This document shows positions 1 through 9,219 of a DNA stretch of 64,000 nt, piece by piece. A program made the position numbers and the translations under genes. The notes under the pieces were generated by a model. That model was not told the DNA's origin and made no database searches. It saw only the letters and a list, made by a program, of their open reading frames with translations. This DNA comes from Eupeodes corollae. Lineage: Eukaryota > Arthropoda > Insecta > Diptera > Syrphidae. The first letter of the stretch is position 1. Each line of letters begins with the position of its first letter. The stretch covers positions 24,525,118 through 24,589,117 of the forward strand of contig NC_079149.1 in assembly GCF_945859685.1 (NCBI RefSeq). Reading direction: 5' to 3'.

Positions 1-239
1 GATTCGAAGACTTTCCGGGCCGGAGCATTGGTTTCCATGCGCTCTACGTGACCCAGCCATCTTAGTCGTTGGACTTTTACTCTTCTTGCTAAGTCTACGT
101 CGCTGTACAGCCCGTACAGTTCGTCGTTCCATCTTCTCCTCCACTCCCCTTCGATGCATACGGGACCGTAGATCACACGAAGAACTTTTCTCTCGAAGCG
201 ACCTAAGGTGCTTTCATCCGCTTTTGTCATGGTCCCTTA

Positions 240-611
240 TCATCCCCGTCCATGGACGGGGATGATAAGGGTCTTATATAGCAACACTTTGGTCCCTCGA
301 GAGAGGACATTACTACTCAATTGCTTTCTTAGTCCAAAGAAACAGCGGTTAGCAAGAGTTATTCTGCGTTTGATCTCAGCGCTGGTGTTGTTTTCTGCGT
401 TTACAGCGGAGCCTAGGTAGACGAAGTCCTTGACTACCTCAAAGGTACGTCTGTCGATTGTGACGTTTTGACCAAAACGTCGGTGTTGTATGTCCTTTCT
501 AGACGACAGCATGTACTTTGTTTTGCCCTCATTAACCGTTAAACCCATTTTTGCCGCCTCTGCCTCAATACTCACAAAAGCCCCATTGACATCACGCTGA
601 GTTCTTTCCAT
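240..611 (-). pseudogene. C-terminal thumb/tail fragment of RTE-like copy 1
   Basis: Open stretch of 123 aa in a frame different from the upstream RT. It holds the conserved RTE-type tail DFVYLGSAVNAENNTSAEIK and RRITLANRCFFGL, and its start matches QRDVNGAFVSIEAEAAKMGL just after the YADD site. It ends in a stop at 240, within a local palindrome around 238-262 that reads CCCCGTCCATGGACGGGG; this interrupts the frame. The same block occurs in copy 2 (34920-35111). Confidence 0.8.
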
Positions 612-627
612 CTTCCATCAGCATATG

Positions 628-2660
628 CTAGTTAGGATAGGCTTTTGACGTGTTGACGTGTGAGCTTTGCACTATTCTTTCAAGCACGATGTTAAAAAAA
701 TCACATGACGGCGCATCACCTTGTCTAAAACCTTTTTTGACATCAAAAGGTTCTGTTAAGTTGTTTTCAACCTTTATGGAGCAGCGTGATTTTCCATGGT
801 CACCCTGCACAAACGGACGAGTTTGGTAGGGATGCAAAACTAGACATGGCTCTATACAGCTCGTACCTGTAGATGCTGTCATATGCGGCCTTGAAATCGA
901 TGAAAAGATGGTGGGTGTCGATTTGGTGTTCTTGAGCTTTTCCAGGATCTGCCGTAATGTGAATGTTTGATCAACTGTGGACTTTCCTGGTCTAAAACCA
1001 CACTGATAAGGACCTATCAGGTTGTTGACGATGGGCTTTAGACGTTCACATATTATGGCAGAGAAGATTTTATAGGCGATGTTAAGTAGACTTATTCCTC
1101 CATAGTTGGTGCAGTTTAGAGGGTCTCCTTTTTTCAGGATCGGGCAAACAATACTGAGGTTCCATTCATCGGGCATGTTTTCTTCCGACATGCTCCTAAC
1201 CAACTTATCTCCAGCTGCTTTAAAGAGCTCGGCATTCAAGCCATCTGCTCCAGCGGCTTTATTAGACTTCAACTTAGATATGGCAATCTTTACTTCGTCT
1301 AAGTCGGGAGGACGGGATTGTTGGCTTTCGTCGTCTATATCGAATGGGTCATCCTGCCTGACAGCGGGATTCAGTTCTTCGTCGCCGTTATACAGTCTGC
1401 AGAAGTGGTCCTTCCATATCCTCAGCATTGACTGCGGTTCCACTATGATGTTTCCGCTTTCGTCTTTGCAGCCTTCCGTTCTAGGTTTATGTACCTGTGA
1501 ATTTCGTTTCACCTGTTGATAAAACTTTCGAACCTCATTCCTGCTTTTATACCTCTCAACATCTTCGACCGCACGCTTCTCATGCCCTCTCTTTTTCCTT
1601 CTGAAAAGTCGGCGTTCCTCTCGCCTCTTCTGCTCATAGAGCTCACGAGCAGCTCTCGTCCTTTTATGCAGCGCCGCTTTGCGTGCCTGTTGTTTGGCTG
1701 CATTTGCCTGCCGACATTCCTCATCAAACCAGGGGTTCCTTGTTGGTGGCTGTTTGAAACCCAGCACATCAGAGGCGGCTTCTCTGATTGCATCTTGGCA
1801 ATGTTGCCACTGGTTTTCGATACGTTGTGTTGGCGGCAGAGAACTTCGAGAGAGGTTACTTGTCACTCGGTCGGAAAAGGATTTGGCGATCTCTGGCGAT
1901 TGTAGCCGTTCGACGTTGTATCTTCTCCCAGCACCTCCCTGTTTTGCCTTGGGTCTGGAAATCCGAAGTGCTACCCTGGTTACAACAAGGTAGTGGTCCG
2001 AGTCGATGTTAGCTCCTCGGAAAGTTCGTACATCCATAATGCTGGAAGCGTGTCTGGCGTCGATCGCAATATGGTCAATCTGGTTGACGGTAGATTGATC
2101 TGGAGAAGTCCAAGTTCCTTTGTGGATGTTGAGGTGTGGAAAACGCGTACTGGCTACCATGACGTTTCGCCCCGCAGCAAAATCTATGAGCCTGAATCCA
2201 TTGTCGGAAGTGATGTCGTGCAGGCTGTTTTTCCCGATTATTTCACCAAAGATGTCTTCCCTTCCTAGCTTGGCATTAAAATCGCCCAGGACTATTTTAA
2301 TATCGTAGCTAGGGCATTGCTCATAAGTTTTGTCTAGGAGCTCGAAGAACATATCTTTGGTGTTGTCATCTTTCTCTTCTGTGGGGGCGTGCGCGCATAT
2401 CAGGCTAATGATGCCGAATTTAGCCTTGATGCGTATGGTCATGAGGCGCTCATTGATGCACCTATAGCTCAAGACTTCTTGCCTAAGTCTGGCTCCAATG
2501 ACGAATCCGCATCCAAATAAGCGCTGTTGGTTTTCGTGGTAGCAGTCACCATAGTAAATATCGCATCCCATCGTATTTCCTGGATGGCGTTGATATCTGC
2601 TTTATATCGTTCTAGGGCCTCCGCTAATTCTTCGGCCGCACGTGGTCTGTTAAGGGACAT
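628..2660 (-). pseudogene. Endonuclease-reverse transcriptase ORF of RTE-like copy 1
   Basis: Residues 1-210 of the 647-aa open stretch (628-2571) look like an exonuclease-endonuclease-phosphatase (EEP) domain: VLGDFNAKLG, TWTSPDQS and NQIDHIAID are seen, with the final SDHYLV. A basic linker rich in R/K/E follows (about 270-370), then reverse transcriptase fingers and palm with LKSNKAAGADGLNAELFKAAG, MPDEWNLSIVCPILKKGD, YQCGFRPGKSTVDQTF and GFRQGDAPSCDFFNIVLE. The true N-terminus (AEELAEALERYKADINAIQE) lies in another frame at 2469-2660, so there is a frameshift near 2560. The C-terminal thumb continues in another frame at 240-611 (FVYLGSAVNAENNTSAEIKR). The palm lacks a proper YADD, so this copy should not be active in cis. 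It would reverse-transcribe its own RNA at nicked chromosomal DNA. Confidence 0.85.
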
Positions 2661-3239
2661 AACATTCCACGTGCATATCCGAAGTTCGTTGTCCTTTATT
2701 CGTTTGCGTTGGTTGTCAACAGTAAATCCGTCCGTATCCGAGGCTTGTTGGTGCTTCGCAACTTTGAAAGCTTTTACGTGGCCAGGAAGTCACCCCGACG
2801 CACAACCCCCAACCTGGAGGGCCAGATCCTAAGTATAACTCCAAGGATGGGGAGCCGGATAAAACCGCTCCTTACAGGCCTGGGCTCCGAATAAGTCGAA
2901 GAAGCCCTATAAGGTGTTCACTAAGTAGTTCAACCTTACTGGAACTGTAGACGCCACCGTTGATCCCATCTCGGGAATTCCTCCGCTGCCGTCTGGATAA
3001 GGAGAGGTGCCTTAGTGGAAACACCTCTCCCCACCTCTCTCGTTTGCTGCCCCCAACAACTTTCCACTGGGGTTGGAACCCAATCTCCAGTTGAGGTACT
3101 AGGCACCCGATGTTCACCACGTGGAGGTGAGAGTAGGAGTTGATAGACAGAGGTTGGTTTTAAGAAAAAACCTGTGGACGCTTGTGTCCTCTTGAATGCA
3201 CATGTCTACCATTTGAACATCTAGTTTTGTTTAATAGAT

Positions 3240-3990
3240 TTTTAGTCGAAAACAAATTTTTATCAATTTTAGTAGAATTTTTTTATGAGAAAACGGACTG
3301 TTGGATTAAAAAAAAAAAACTACTGAATTTGGAAAAAATACTTTCTGTGAAATAAAAAATACTTTGAAGGCAATATTTTGAATTTTTGAAAAGTTATTTT
3401 AGGCGTTTACTTTCGCCTACTTTACTGCTTTATTTTTCTCAAAATTTAACTGAATCTTTACAACAATACTTTTTAAAAGATAAAGGTAGTTTAATGTAGC
3501 CAATGCCTCAAAGTTTTGAAAAGATATTTGAGTCCAAAATCAATTTTTACCAACTTTTTTTTGTTTAGGTTTTTATTTTTTTTTGTAAAAAACTGTCAAT
3601 TCGATTTTTCTCAAAACTTTTCCGAATGTTGACAACATTATTTTTTATAAGTTAAAATAATTTGGAAGCCAGAATCTCAAAAATTTTGAAAAGATGTTTG
3701 AGTCAAAAACCAATTTTTACCAACTTTGCTACAGCATCTTCCAGGTTTTTATTTTTTTTGTAAAAAACTGTCAATTCGATTTTTCTCAACATTTTTCCGA
3801 ATGTTGACAACATTATTTCTTATAAGTTAAAATAAGTTGGAAGCCAGAATCTCAAAATTTTGAAAAGATGTTTGAGTCAAACCCCAATTTTTACCAACTT
3901 TGAGTGATTATTTTTAGGTTTTTAGTTTTTTGTAAAAAAAACTGTCACTTCAATTTTTCTAAAAAAAATATCCGAATGTTTGAAGACATA
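3240..3990 (+). repeat. Tandem repeat array, ~175-bp units
   Basis: Four to five imperfect units, each with an oligo-T/A stretch, AACTGTCAATTCGATTTTTC and a diverged tail of the form GAAAAGATNTTTGAGTC. It is the internal array of the satellite-bearing element. Several short ORFs on either strand here are products of the A/T tracts and are not genes. Confidence 0.85.
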
Positions 3991-4202
3991 CATGCCTATT
4001 ACAGATGTTGTCTCGTTTTTTCGACGACTCTTGATTTCTCTGTCGTCTCATTTTTTAAGTGGCATTCCATAAGTTCTTCGACGCGACGAATTTGTACAAA
4101 TTTTCAAATGATGCAAAAGTAACAAACATCTGTCAAAATGAAACTAAAGTCTAAATAAAAAATGATTGTTAAATGCTTAACAAATGCGGTTTTATTTAAT
4201 TA

Positions 4203-4580
4203 TTGGTAAATAAAGAAGTAATTAAAATGATAAGTGTTGAAATGTATTACAACACGAGTAGCGATAGTGATGATGAAGAAGGTGGAGTGCAAACTTTTGA
4301 AAAAGCACAATTAATTATAAAAAGAAATCAGATAAGCAGATACGTTGTTTTTTTCTTGCAGGACCTTCAGTTTCATGTTACTGTTCCGGTTGTTGCTGAT
4401 CCAAAACTTCACCCTCCAATTCGACGGAGCTACCTTACATTTGGAAGTAAATTAGGCTGGGATACACCAATTGAATTTCCGTTTGGGTTTAACCATTGTT
4501 TGTATTTAAGCAAATTTGCTACAGCATCTTCCAGCGGAGATAAAATTTGTAACTCCTCTAGTTGCTGTTATTTCTTTTGA
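4203..4580 (+). CDS. Unrecognised ORF inside Harbinger-like element
   Basis: A 125-aa open frame. The first half carries YYNTSSDSDDEEGG, an acidic serine patch; the second half (VTVPVVADPKLHPPIRRSYL) is unfamiliar. A polypyrimidine tract and TTCTTGCAG at 4352-4360 looks like a splice acceptor, so only part of the frame may ever have been coding. It lies between the element's TIRs, antisense to the Myb/SANT fragment. Function unknown; it could be the N-terminal exon of a lost transposase. Confidence 0.3.
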   Translation: MVNKEVIKMISVEMYYNTSSDSDDEEGGVQTFEKAQLIIKRNQISRYVVFFLQDLQFHVTVPVVADPKLHPPIRRSYLTFGSKLGWDTPIEFPFGFNHCLYLSKFATASSSGDKICNSSSCCYFF

Positions 4581-4661
4581 ATTGTTTATTATTTTCTTCT
4601 TCACTTTGAACTTTAAGTCTGCAAGCATTAAAATATTTTTTACATTAATGAAATAAGCGAT

Positions 4662-4999
4662 TCAAACCTTTTGCCACCCATCTTCATCTCTTACTGGAAG
4701 ACCCTTGCTGTTCAGCTACTCAGATATGGAATTCCATTTCCTTTTTATGTCAGTTGTGTTCATTACCTTCAAAAATCCCCTTGCTAACTGTTTGTTGCTC
4801 TCTATCAGCTCGACGAGGGCCTGGAACTGATTCTGATTTGTTAATTTCAACTGCAAATGTGAATAAATATTTCGTTTTTATTTATCGCAAATAAAGTATT
4901 AATAAATTCCATAAAATAAATTATTTAACAAGGGAACTTACAGTTTTGCGAACTTCCCTTTCTTCGTGGCGAGCAAATTTTCAAACGAGAGATACCATC
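4662..4999 (-). pseudogene. Myb/SANT-like (zeste-type) DNA-binding protein fragment of the Harbinger-like element
   Basis: The minus strand, joined across a short intron (donor near 4942, acceptor TTTGCAG near 4857), reads ENLLATKKGKFAKL then LTNQNQFQALVELIESNKQL, and RKWNSISE followed by a stop in place of the next residue, then LNSKGLPVRDEDGWQKV. This is the pattern F..LvefiE.n..larG...W..i...LNs.GpP.....W.kvW of the second ORF of PIF/Harbinger elements and of Zeste-like proteins. The in-frame TAG shows decay. Family proteins bind transposon ends or promoters; that role is from family knowledge only. Confidence 0.6.
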
Positions 5000-5479
5000 G
5001 TTTTTTTTCATTGTCGTCGTTTCCTTTTGCCTTAGTGCTGAATGAAAGCGTTCAACACACTTGACGTTTACACACGACAACAAAACTAGTGACGAAAGTT
5101 GAAAACGACTTATGGAATGCAGATTGTGCGTGTCGTATATTTTGCTGTCATTTACGACATCGGTAATAGGGGTGATAATCTCAAGTTTTTGAAAATATAT
5201 TTGAAGCAAAATTCAATTTTTACCAACTTTGAGTGAAGTTTTTTAGGTTTTTATTTTTTATAAAAAAACTGTCGATTTGATTTTTCTCAAAATTTTACCA
5301 ACATTTTTTATTCGTAAAATTTCGAGGATACACATTTTTTTTCAGTTTTTTTGATTTATAAAAAAAACGCTAATTGGATTTTTTTCCAAAAACATACTTG
5401 TTTGGTATCACGTTACAATATATAATATAAAATTTAATTCTAAGTCTCCAGCGTCATTAGTTCGTGAGACATTTTGGGT

Positions 5480-5750
5480 TTCTTAAACTGCTATGGTAAA
5501 AAAAACCACCCACGCAATTTTCTTGAGAGCCCTTTTTGCATCTTTCTGCATTATTATCTGTATAACAAAATTTATTTAAAGTCGATATCTGTTCTGGTTC
5601 TTGGGCTATGGACGACGAAAAAAACGTCGTGCACAGACGTCTTTCTAAAAATCTTTTATTTCGACTTTAGGGACCTTGAAACGTCGAGAAATTTCAAAAA
5701 TTTTCAATTCGACAAATCGGGCCCATTACAATAACTTTCTATGGGAAAAT
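5480..5750 (-). repeat. Conserved left-end block of satellite-bearing element (copy 1)
   Basis: About 270 bp matching 48803-49095 and the reverse complement of 57735-58010. It holds ATGGACGACGAAAAAA and TTGACAAATCGGACCCATT-type sequence and ends at CTATGGGAA, where the other copies have AACTTCCCATAGGAAGTT. Short ORFs here (for example 5474-5734) arise from the repeat. Confidence 0.8.
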
Positions 5751-5884
5751 ATTTATTAACAATACAAAATGCAAGTCGTGAAGGACTTGTAAATAGCTTG
5801 CTGAGGAGTGTTTTGTAGACAATAATGTTTTTGATAATTTTTGTAAGATAATCTAAAGGTATAGGTTAGTGAAGTAAAACTCCA

Positions 5885-5980
5885 TGTTTAAAATGCATGT
5901 CACTTAAAAAACTAGCTAGTTGCCTTAGTCAAAATTTACGTTCAAAGAATGAAGTTAAAAAAACAGTTAAGAGTATTACT
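5885..5980 (-). repeat. Fragment of the GGGCAGGTTCAG MITE family
   Basis: In reverse orientation the sequence CTTCATTCTTTGAACGTA and AAGGCAACTAGCTAGTTTT matches the interior of the full-length MITE at 40206-40744. Ends are lost. Confidence 0.6.
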
Positions 5981-6129
5981 ACATATTCTTTTTATTACGA
6001 ACGTTACTTTAATTGGGGGTAACTGGAGTGTTTTATTTAACAAACAAAAATGTGTGCTGAGCCACCTTTCTACTACAAAACTTCACACATCCTGTCCAAA
6101 TAATTTAGCGAAATCAAGCTCTAAGCCAA

Positions 6130-6790
6130 TTCGATGGCTTGGGTTAGTTCGGATATAGTTGAATATTGTTTCCCTGAACCGTATACTTGACGTATCAGCC
6201 ATCTCCAAACTTTTCTAAGATATTCAATTCCGGTGAGTAGGGCGGCCAGCTTAATAGCTCCACATTTTGGCTCTATATATATGTACGATTTAACCTACCA
6301 GGGCTGTGAGTATTAGCGCATTACAATGTTGATAAATCCATGGCAGAGGTCCAAAAAGGGTTTGAATGTATAGAAAGGCCTTAATTGTTGTTGACACAAA
6401 CCGGGACCTTCCAAATTATTTTTGATCGGAGAAGACCACTCGGTGCCACTCAGAAGTCCAGGTAACATGTGCGCGGCGAAAACTGAGGCGTTGCTCTTTT
6501 CGAACTGGGTTAAGCTGTGGCTTCTTCTTGATTTTAAGTATTTTTATGTGTTTAGTTTTCGAAATAACACGACGCATGGTTGTTAAACTTGCTTTAACAC
6601 CACGTTTGCCAAAGAGACGTGAGAACTTGAAAATTTGGATATCACGTATAGGATTTTCTCGACTTTTTTTTTGGCTATTTTGGCAATAGATAAGCCAGCG
6701 TCCTTGTATGCTTTGGTTAGTCCTTTTTCCGCCTCGGTCAACACTTTTCTCCGATCCTTTTTAGGTTTTTTTTTTTTAAATTAAATAATC
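6130..6790 (-). mobile_element. Tc1-like transposase remnant
   Basis: Reading the minus strand in pieces gives SRLFGKRGVKASLTTMRRVI, then RKEQRLSFRRAHVTWTSEW, HRVVFSDQK, and further on NVELLSWPPYSPELNILEKF. These are the Tc1 family blocks around the first catalytic Asp (FSDEK) and the third catalytic region (WPPxSPDLNPIE). Several frameshifts separate them, so it is inactive. TIRs were not found. Confidence 0.75.
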
Positions 6791-7355
6791 GAAATTTACA
6801 AAATAGTTCGATCAATGAAAAATACAATTCCGCGTGACAAAGATAACGAAACGGTTAAACTATATGCATGGCCTATTCAAGTGGCGCAAAAATATTGCTT
6901 TAATTTAGACGAAAGCTAACATAAAGTAGAAAAAAAAATATAACGGCTTTTTTCCAGAACTTGCAATTTATCATAGACAAAAAAAGAAAAGAGTTGAAAA
7001 AAGATAACGGGCAAAGTACCATTATTTTATCATTCCGCTTTTGAGTTATAAGCTGCATACTTTTTGAAATGTCAATTTGACTTTCAGAAAATATGTCTAT
7101 GCATAAGGGCGCCAGCCTGTTTTTTATATTTTTCCTAGTTATACTTTTTTATAGCAGCAAGCATTGAATAAAAATATGAAAGAAATCGGACATGAGCATT
7201 CTTTTTTCAATAAGCCCTCAAAAAGTACCAACGAATGTTTTGAAAACATGAATTCGTACAGTTTAAGATTATATTTTTCATTAACTCTTCATATATAACC
7301 AAAACTAAGTAATTCATTTTAAATTTTCTCTTGTATTATTTTTTTAAGAAAATAA

Positions 7356-7560
7356 TGGTTAGGTTCAGACATACGGACTTCATTTGCACTCAACTGCATT
7401 CTTTGAACGTACATTTTGGCCAAGACAACTAGTCGGAACCTTACTTCACAAGTCCTACCTTATGTTGATTGTGCAAAAACTAAGAAAAGTATCATTGTCA
7501 AACCTCAGGCAAGCTAAAAGACCAACACGATTGGACAAGTCATTTTTCGGCTACCAATTT
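7356..7560 (+). repeat. 5' part of GGGCAGGTTCAG MITE family
   Basis: Starts GGTTAGGTTCAGACATACGG and follows the full-length copy at 40206-40744 through CATTCTTTGAACGTACATTT and the acceptor-side block AAGACCAACACGATT. The matching right end is absent. The 7384-7599 ORF is produced by this repeat and is not considered a gene. Confidence 0.6.
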
Positions 7561-7564
7561 AAAT

Positions 7565-8241
7565 GCTTTTGGAAACAACTGAACCTCCATTGTTCTTAAG
7601 GACCTTAAAACTACATTTTTACTACATTATCAAGTTGATGGAAATGGACAAAGAAAGATTGCCGAGAAAAGAACGTACAAAGATTTTGCCATCCAGGGGT
7701 AATCTAGTCAAAAAGTGGGAGGAGTTGGCTCTTAGCTTAGGTGAAAGTAATCGAATTTTGACCCGGTATAAGCCTTTCAGCTCTAAGACAATTTTAAAAC
7801 AATAAAAGAGAAGTTAAGCCATGTCGCGTATAGAAGTTTAAATAGGAAGCTCAATCTTCGCAACATAGAATGATTTACAGTCAAATAAACTTAGATCTTC
7901 AAGAACGAACATACCTCCTCAGCCGTTTCCCCATAAAGTATTATAAATGTTATATTTAAAGTTAGAGGCGAACTATTAAATTTAAATTACATTCCGCATC
8001 GACCAGATCTGCCGATCCTATGCCACCTTTGCAATCTTAATGAGAGAGAAGATGTACACCACTTCATTGCATGTTGTACTGTTTTGAAAGAGTTTCGTAT
8101 ACAATATTTTGGAGCAGCTGTGATGGAATTGGCCGAAACATTGGAAGTTCTGAATGGAAAAGTAGGCTGGAAAATTGTATATAAATATATTACAACCGCA
8201 TTGCGCTATAGACAACTAACCCGCCAAGGAGACTTTTAATT
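7565..8241 (+). mobile_element. Non-LTR retrotransposon C-terminal remnant (zinc-knuckle family), copy a
   Basis: Broken frames read LLETTEPPLFLRTLKLHFYY, LMEMDKERLPRK and LVKKWEELALSLGE, then YIPHRPDLPILCHLCNLNER, EDVHHFIACCTVLKEF and finally ALRYRQLTRQGDF before a stop at about 8240. The CxLCNxxExxxHFxxxC zinc-knuckle at the end recurs in the remnants near 14.7 and 39.5 kb, so at least three tails of one family lie in this window. Only the C-terminus remains. Confidence 0.7.
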
Positions 8242-9092
8242 AAACAACTAGGTTAATTATACAATTAAACTTAAACACATTGTCAATCTGGTAGACGGCC
8301 ACTGGCAAAACCATATTTAACTTGTGAACATAGTATGAAAATTGTTATTTTTAAATCCATTTTTCTAAAAAAGTTTTCCTAACTTCTAATAAAAGCTGTG
8401 GTTTGATGCCCAACTACGCCATTTTCAAACCTTTATCAAATTTATTTCCTGATTTTAGGAGCAAACAGATGTTACGGATTCTTTTTTTTCAAACTGTAAG
8501 TACCATAAGGTCGTAGGACCACTTCTTGATATGCCTTCTAGTTCAAATGGTTGGTAAAACCAGTTTTTGATAAAACCAACCAATTTATACTTGTAATATA
8601 TTCTATGGAACAACAATTCAGTATAGCAGCAGAAAACAAACAACAACCAAAACCATTTACAGCTTAAGAGATTTTTATTTTAATGTCTTTACGATACATC
8701 GTTTAAATAAAAAATAATCATTTATTATTATTCTGTTTATCCATTTCTAATAGCTAAACGATAATAATATATATTTTTGTTTTTAATTTGTATTTTAGCA
8801 ACTACAATTTATTTTTTGTTTTTTAGGTTCCTAAATTTAATTAATTTTCTTTTGTTGGTATATTTTTTTTGCTACAATAAAATGTCGGGTCTGGTTTTTT
8901 ATTTATAGTTTAGGAAATATGATTTTGTATGCTTAAAGGTATGTATATATGTATGTTAAACAATATCTGTCAAAATAATGTTGATTTGGAAAAATAATAA
9001 TATACGGATACGGATGCTAAGTAATTAATAAGTAATATTTAAATCTTCGTTTGATTTCGCAATTTCCTTAAAAAATATTTTGTATGCAAATT
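8242..9092. other. AT-rich interval, no gene seen
   Basis: Between a non-LTR tail and the poly(A) side of the MADF gene. It contains long A/T tracts and short ORFs without recognisable domains. Nothing supported. Confidence 0.5.
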
Positions 9093-9098
9093 TTTATT
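9093..9098 (-). terminator. Poly(A) signal of MADF-BESS gene
   Basis: TTTATT on the plus strand, AATAAA on the minus strand, about 120 nt after the stop codon. A run of 16 G (plus strand, 9123-9138) lies between, i.e. C16 in the 3' UTR. Confidence 0.55.
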
Positions 9099-9219
9099 AT
9101 AATATTTATGTGTGTGTGTGGAGGGGGGGGGGGGGGGGTTGAGTTGTTGTTATTGGTAGGAGGGGGATATAGAGCATTCTTTTTCACGCACGGACGAATG
9201 TTTTCGAGAGAATTTACAA

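Larger units (their letters stand above)
1..3154 (-). mobile_element. RTE-like non-LTR retrotransposon, copy 1 (cut by window edge)
   Basis: The minus strand reads from a 5' leader near 3154 through an endonuclease and reverse transcriptase to the window edge. The 5' boundary is inferred from copy 2, whose matching sequence stops at 37185; both end in a leader reading ACCTCTGTCTATCAACTCC on the minus strand. The closest type known to me is the RTE-like elements often misannotated in insects as 'craniofacial development protein 2-like'; the clade is inferred, not proven. The copy is dead: the endonuclease N-terminus (2469-2660) is in another frame from the main ORF, and the YADD region near 625 reads YADG with a frame break. 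A 3' end is not seen. Confidence 0.88.
3991..5174. mobile_element. PIF/Harbinger-like TIR element with 3-bp target duplication ATA
   Basis: The left end CATGCCTATTACAGATGTTG and the right end (reverse complement CACCCCTATTACCGATGTCG) are terminal inverted repeats. Both are flanked by ATA (3988-3990 and 5175-5177), a 3-bp target duplication as expected for PIF/Harbinger. It sits inside the tandem array of the surrounding element, so it inserted later. On the minus strand it encodes a Myb/SANT-like (regulatory-protein-zeste type) fragment. On the plus strand, 4230-4300 encodes an acidic serine stretch (TSSDSDDEEGG) of the sort seen at N-termini of Harbinger transposases. No DDE domain was recognised, so it is probably non-autonomous. 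Confidence 0.75.
3235..5750 (-). mobile_element. Satellite-bearing DINE-1/Helentron-like element, copy 1 (interrupted, 3'-truncated)
   Basis: In reverse orientation this copy has a conserved left block (5750 down to about 5480, with GGGTGGTTTTTTTTACCATA on the minus strand) followed by tandem units of about 175 bp built around AAAATCGAATTGACAGTTTT. The array occupies 5400-5178 and 3990-3240. A 1184-bp Harbinger-like element separates the two parts. The left block and array match copies at 47.2-49.1 and 57.7-59.7 kb. The 3' hairpin end seen in the other copies is missing here; the RTE-like copy 1 begins about 80 bp away. No coding capacity is visible, so it would be non-autonomous. Helentron/DINE-1 assignment is inferred from block-microsatellite-tandem array-3' hairpin layout. 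Confidence 0.7.

Noticed and set aside
1106..2308. Several plus-strand ORFs
   Set aside because: Antisense shadows of the RTE-like endonuclease/RT reading frame.
3240..3990. Regularly spaced repeats that might suggest CRISPR
   Set aside because: Units are contiguous 170-bp monomers without unique spacers, in a eukaryotic context.
7384..7805. Two adjacent plus-strand ORFs as a host gene
   Set aside because: The first matches the MITE family, the second matches the post-RT region of the zinc-knuckle non-LTR family.
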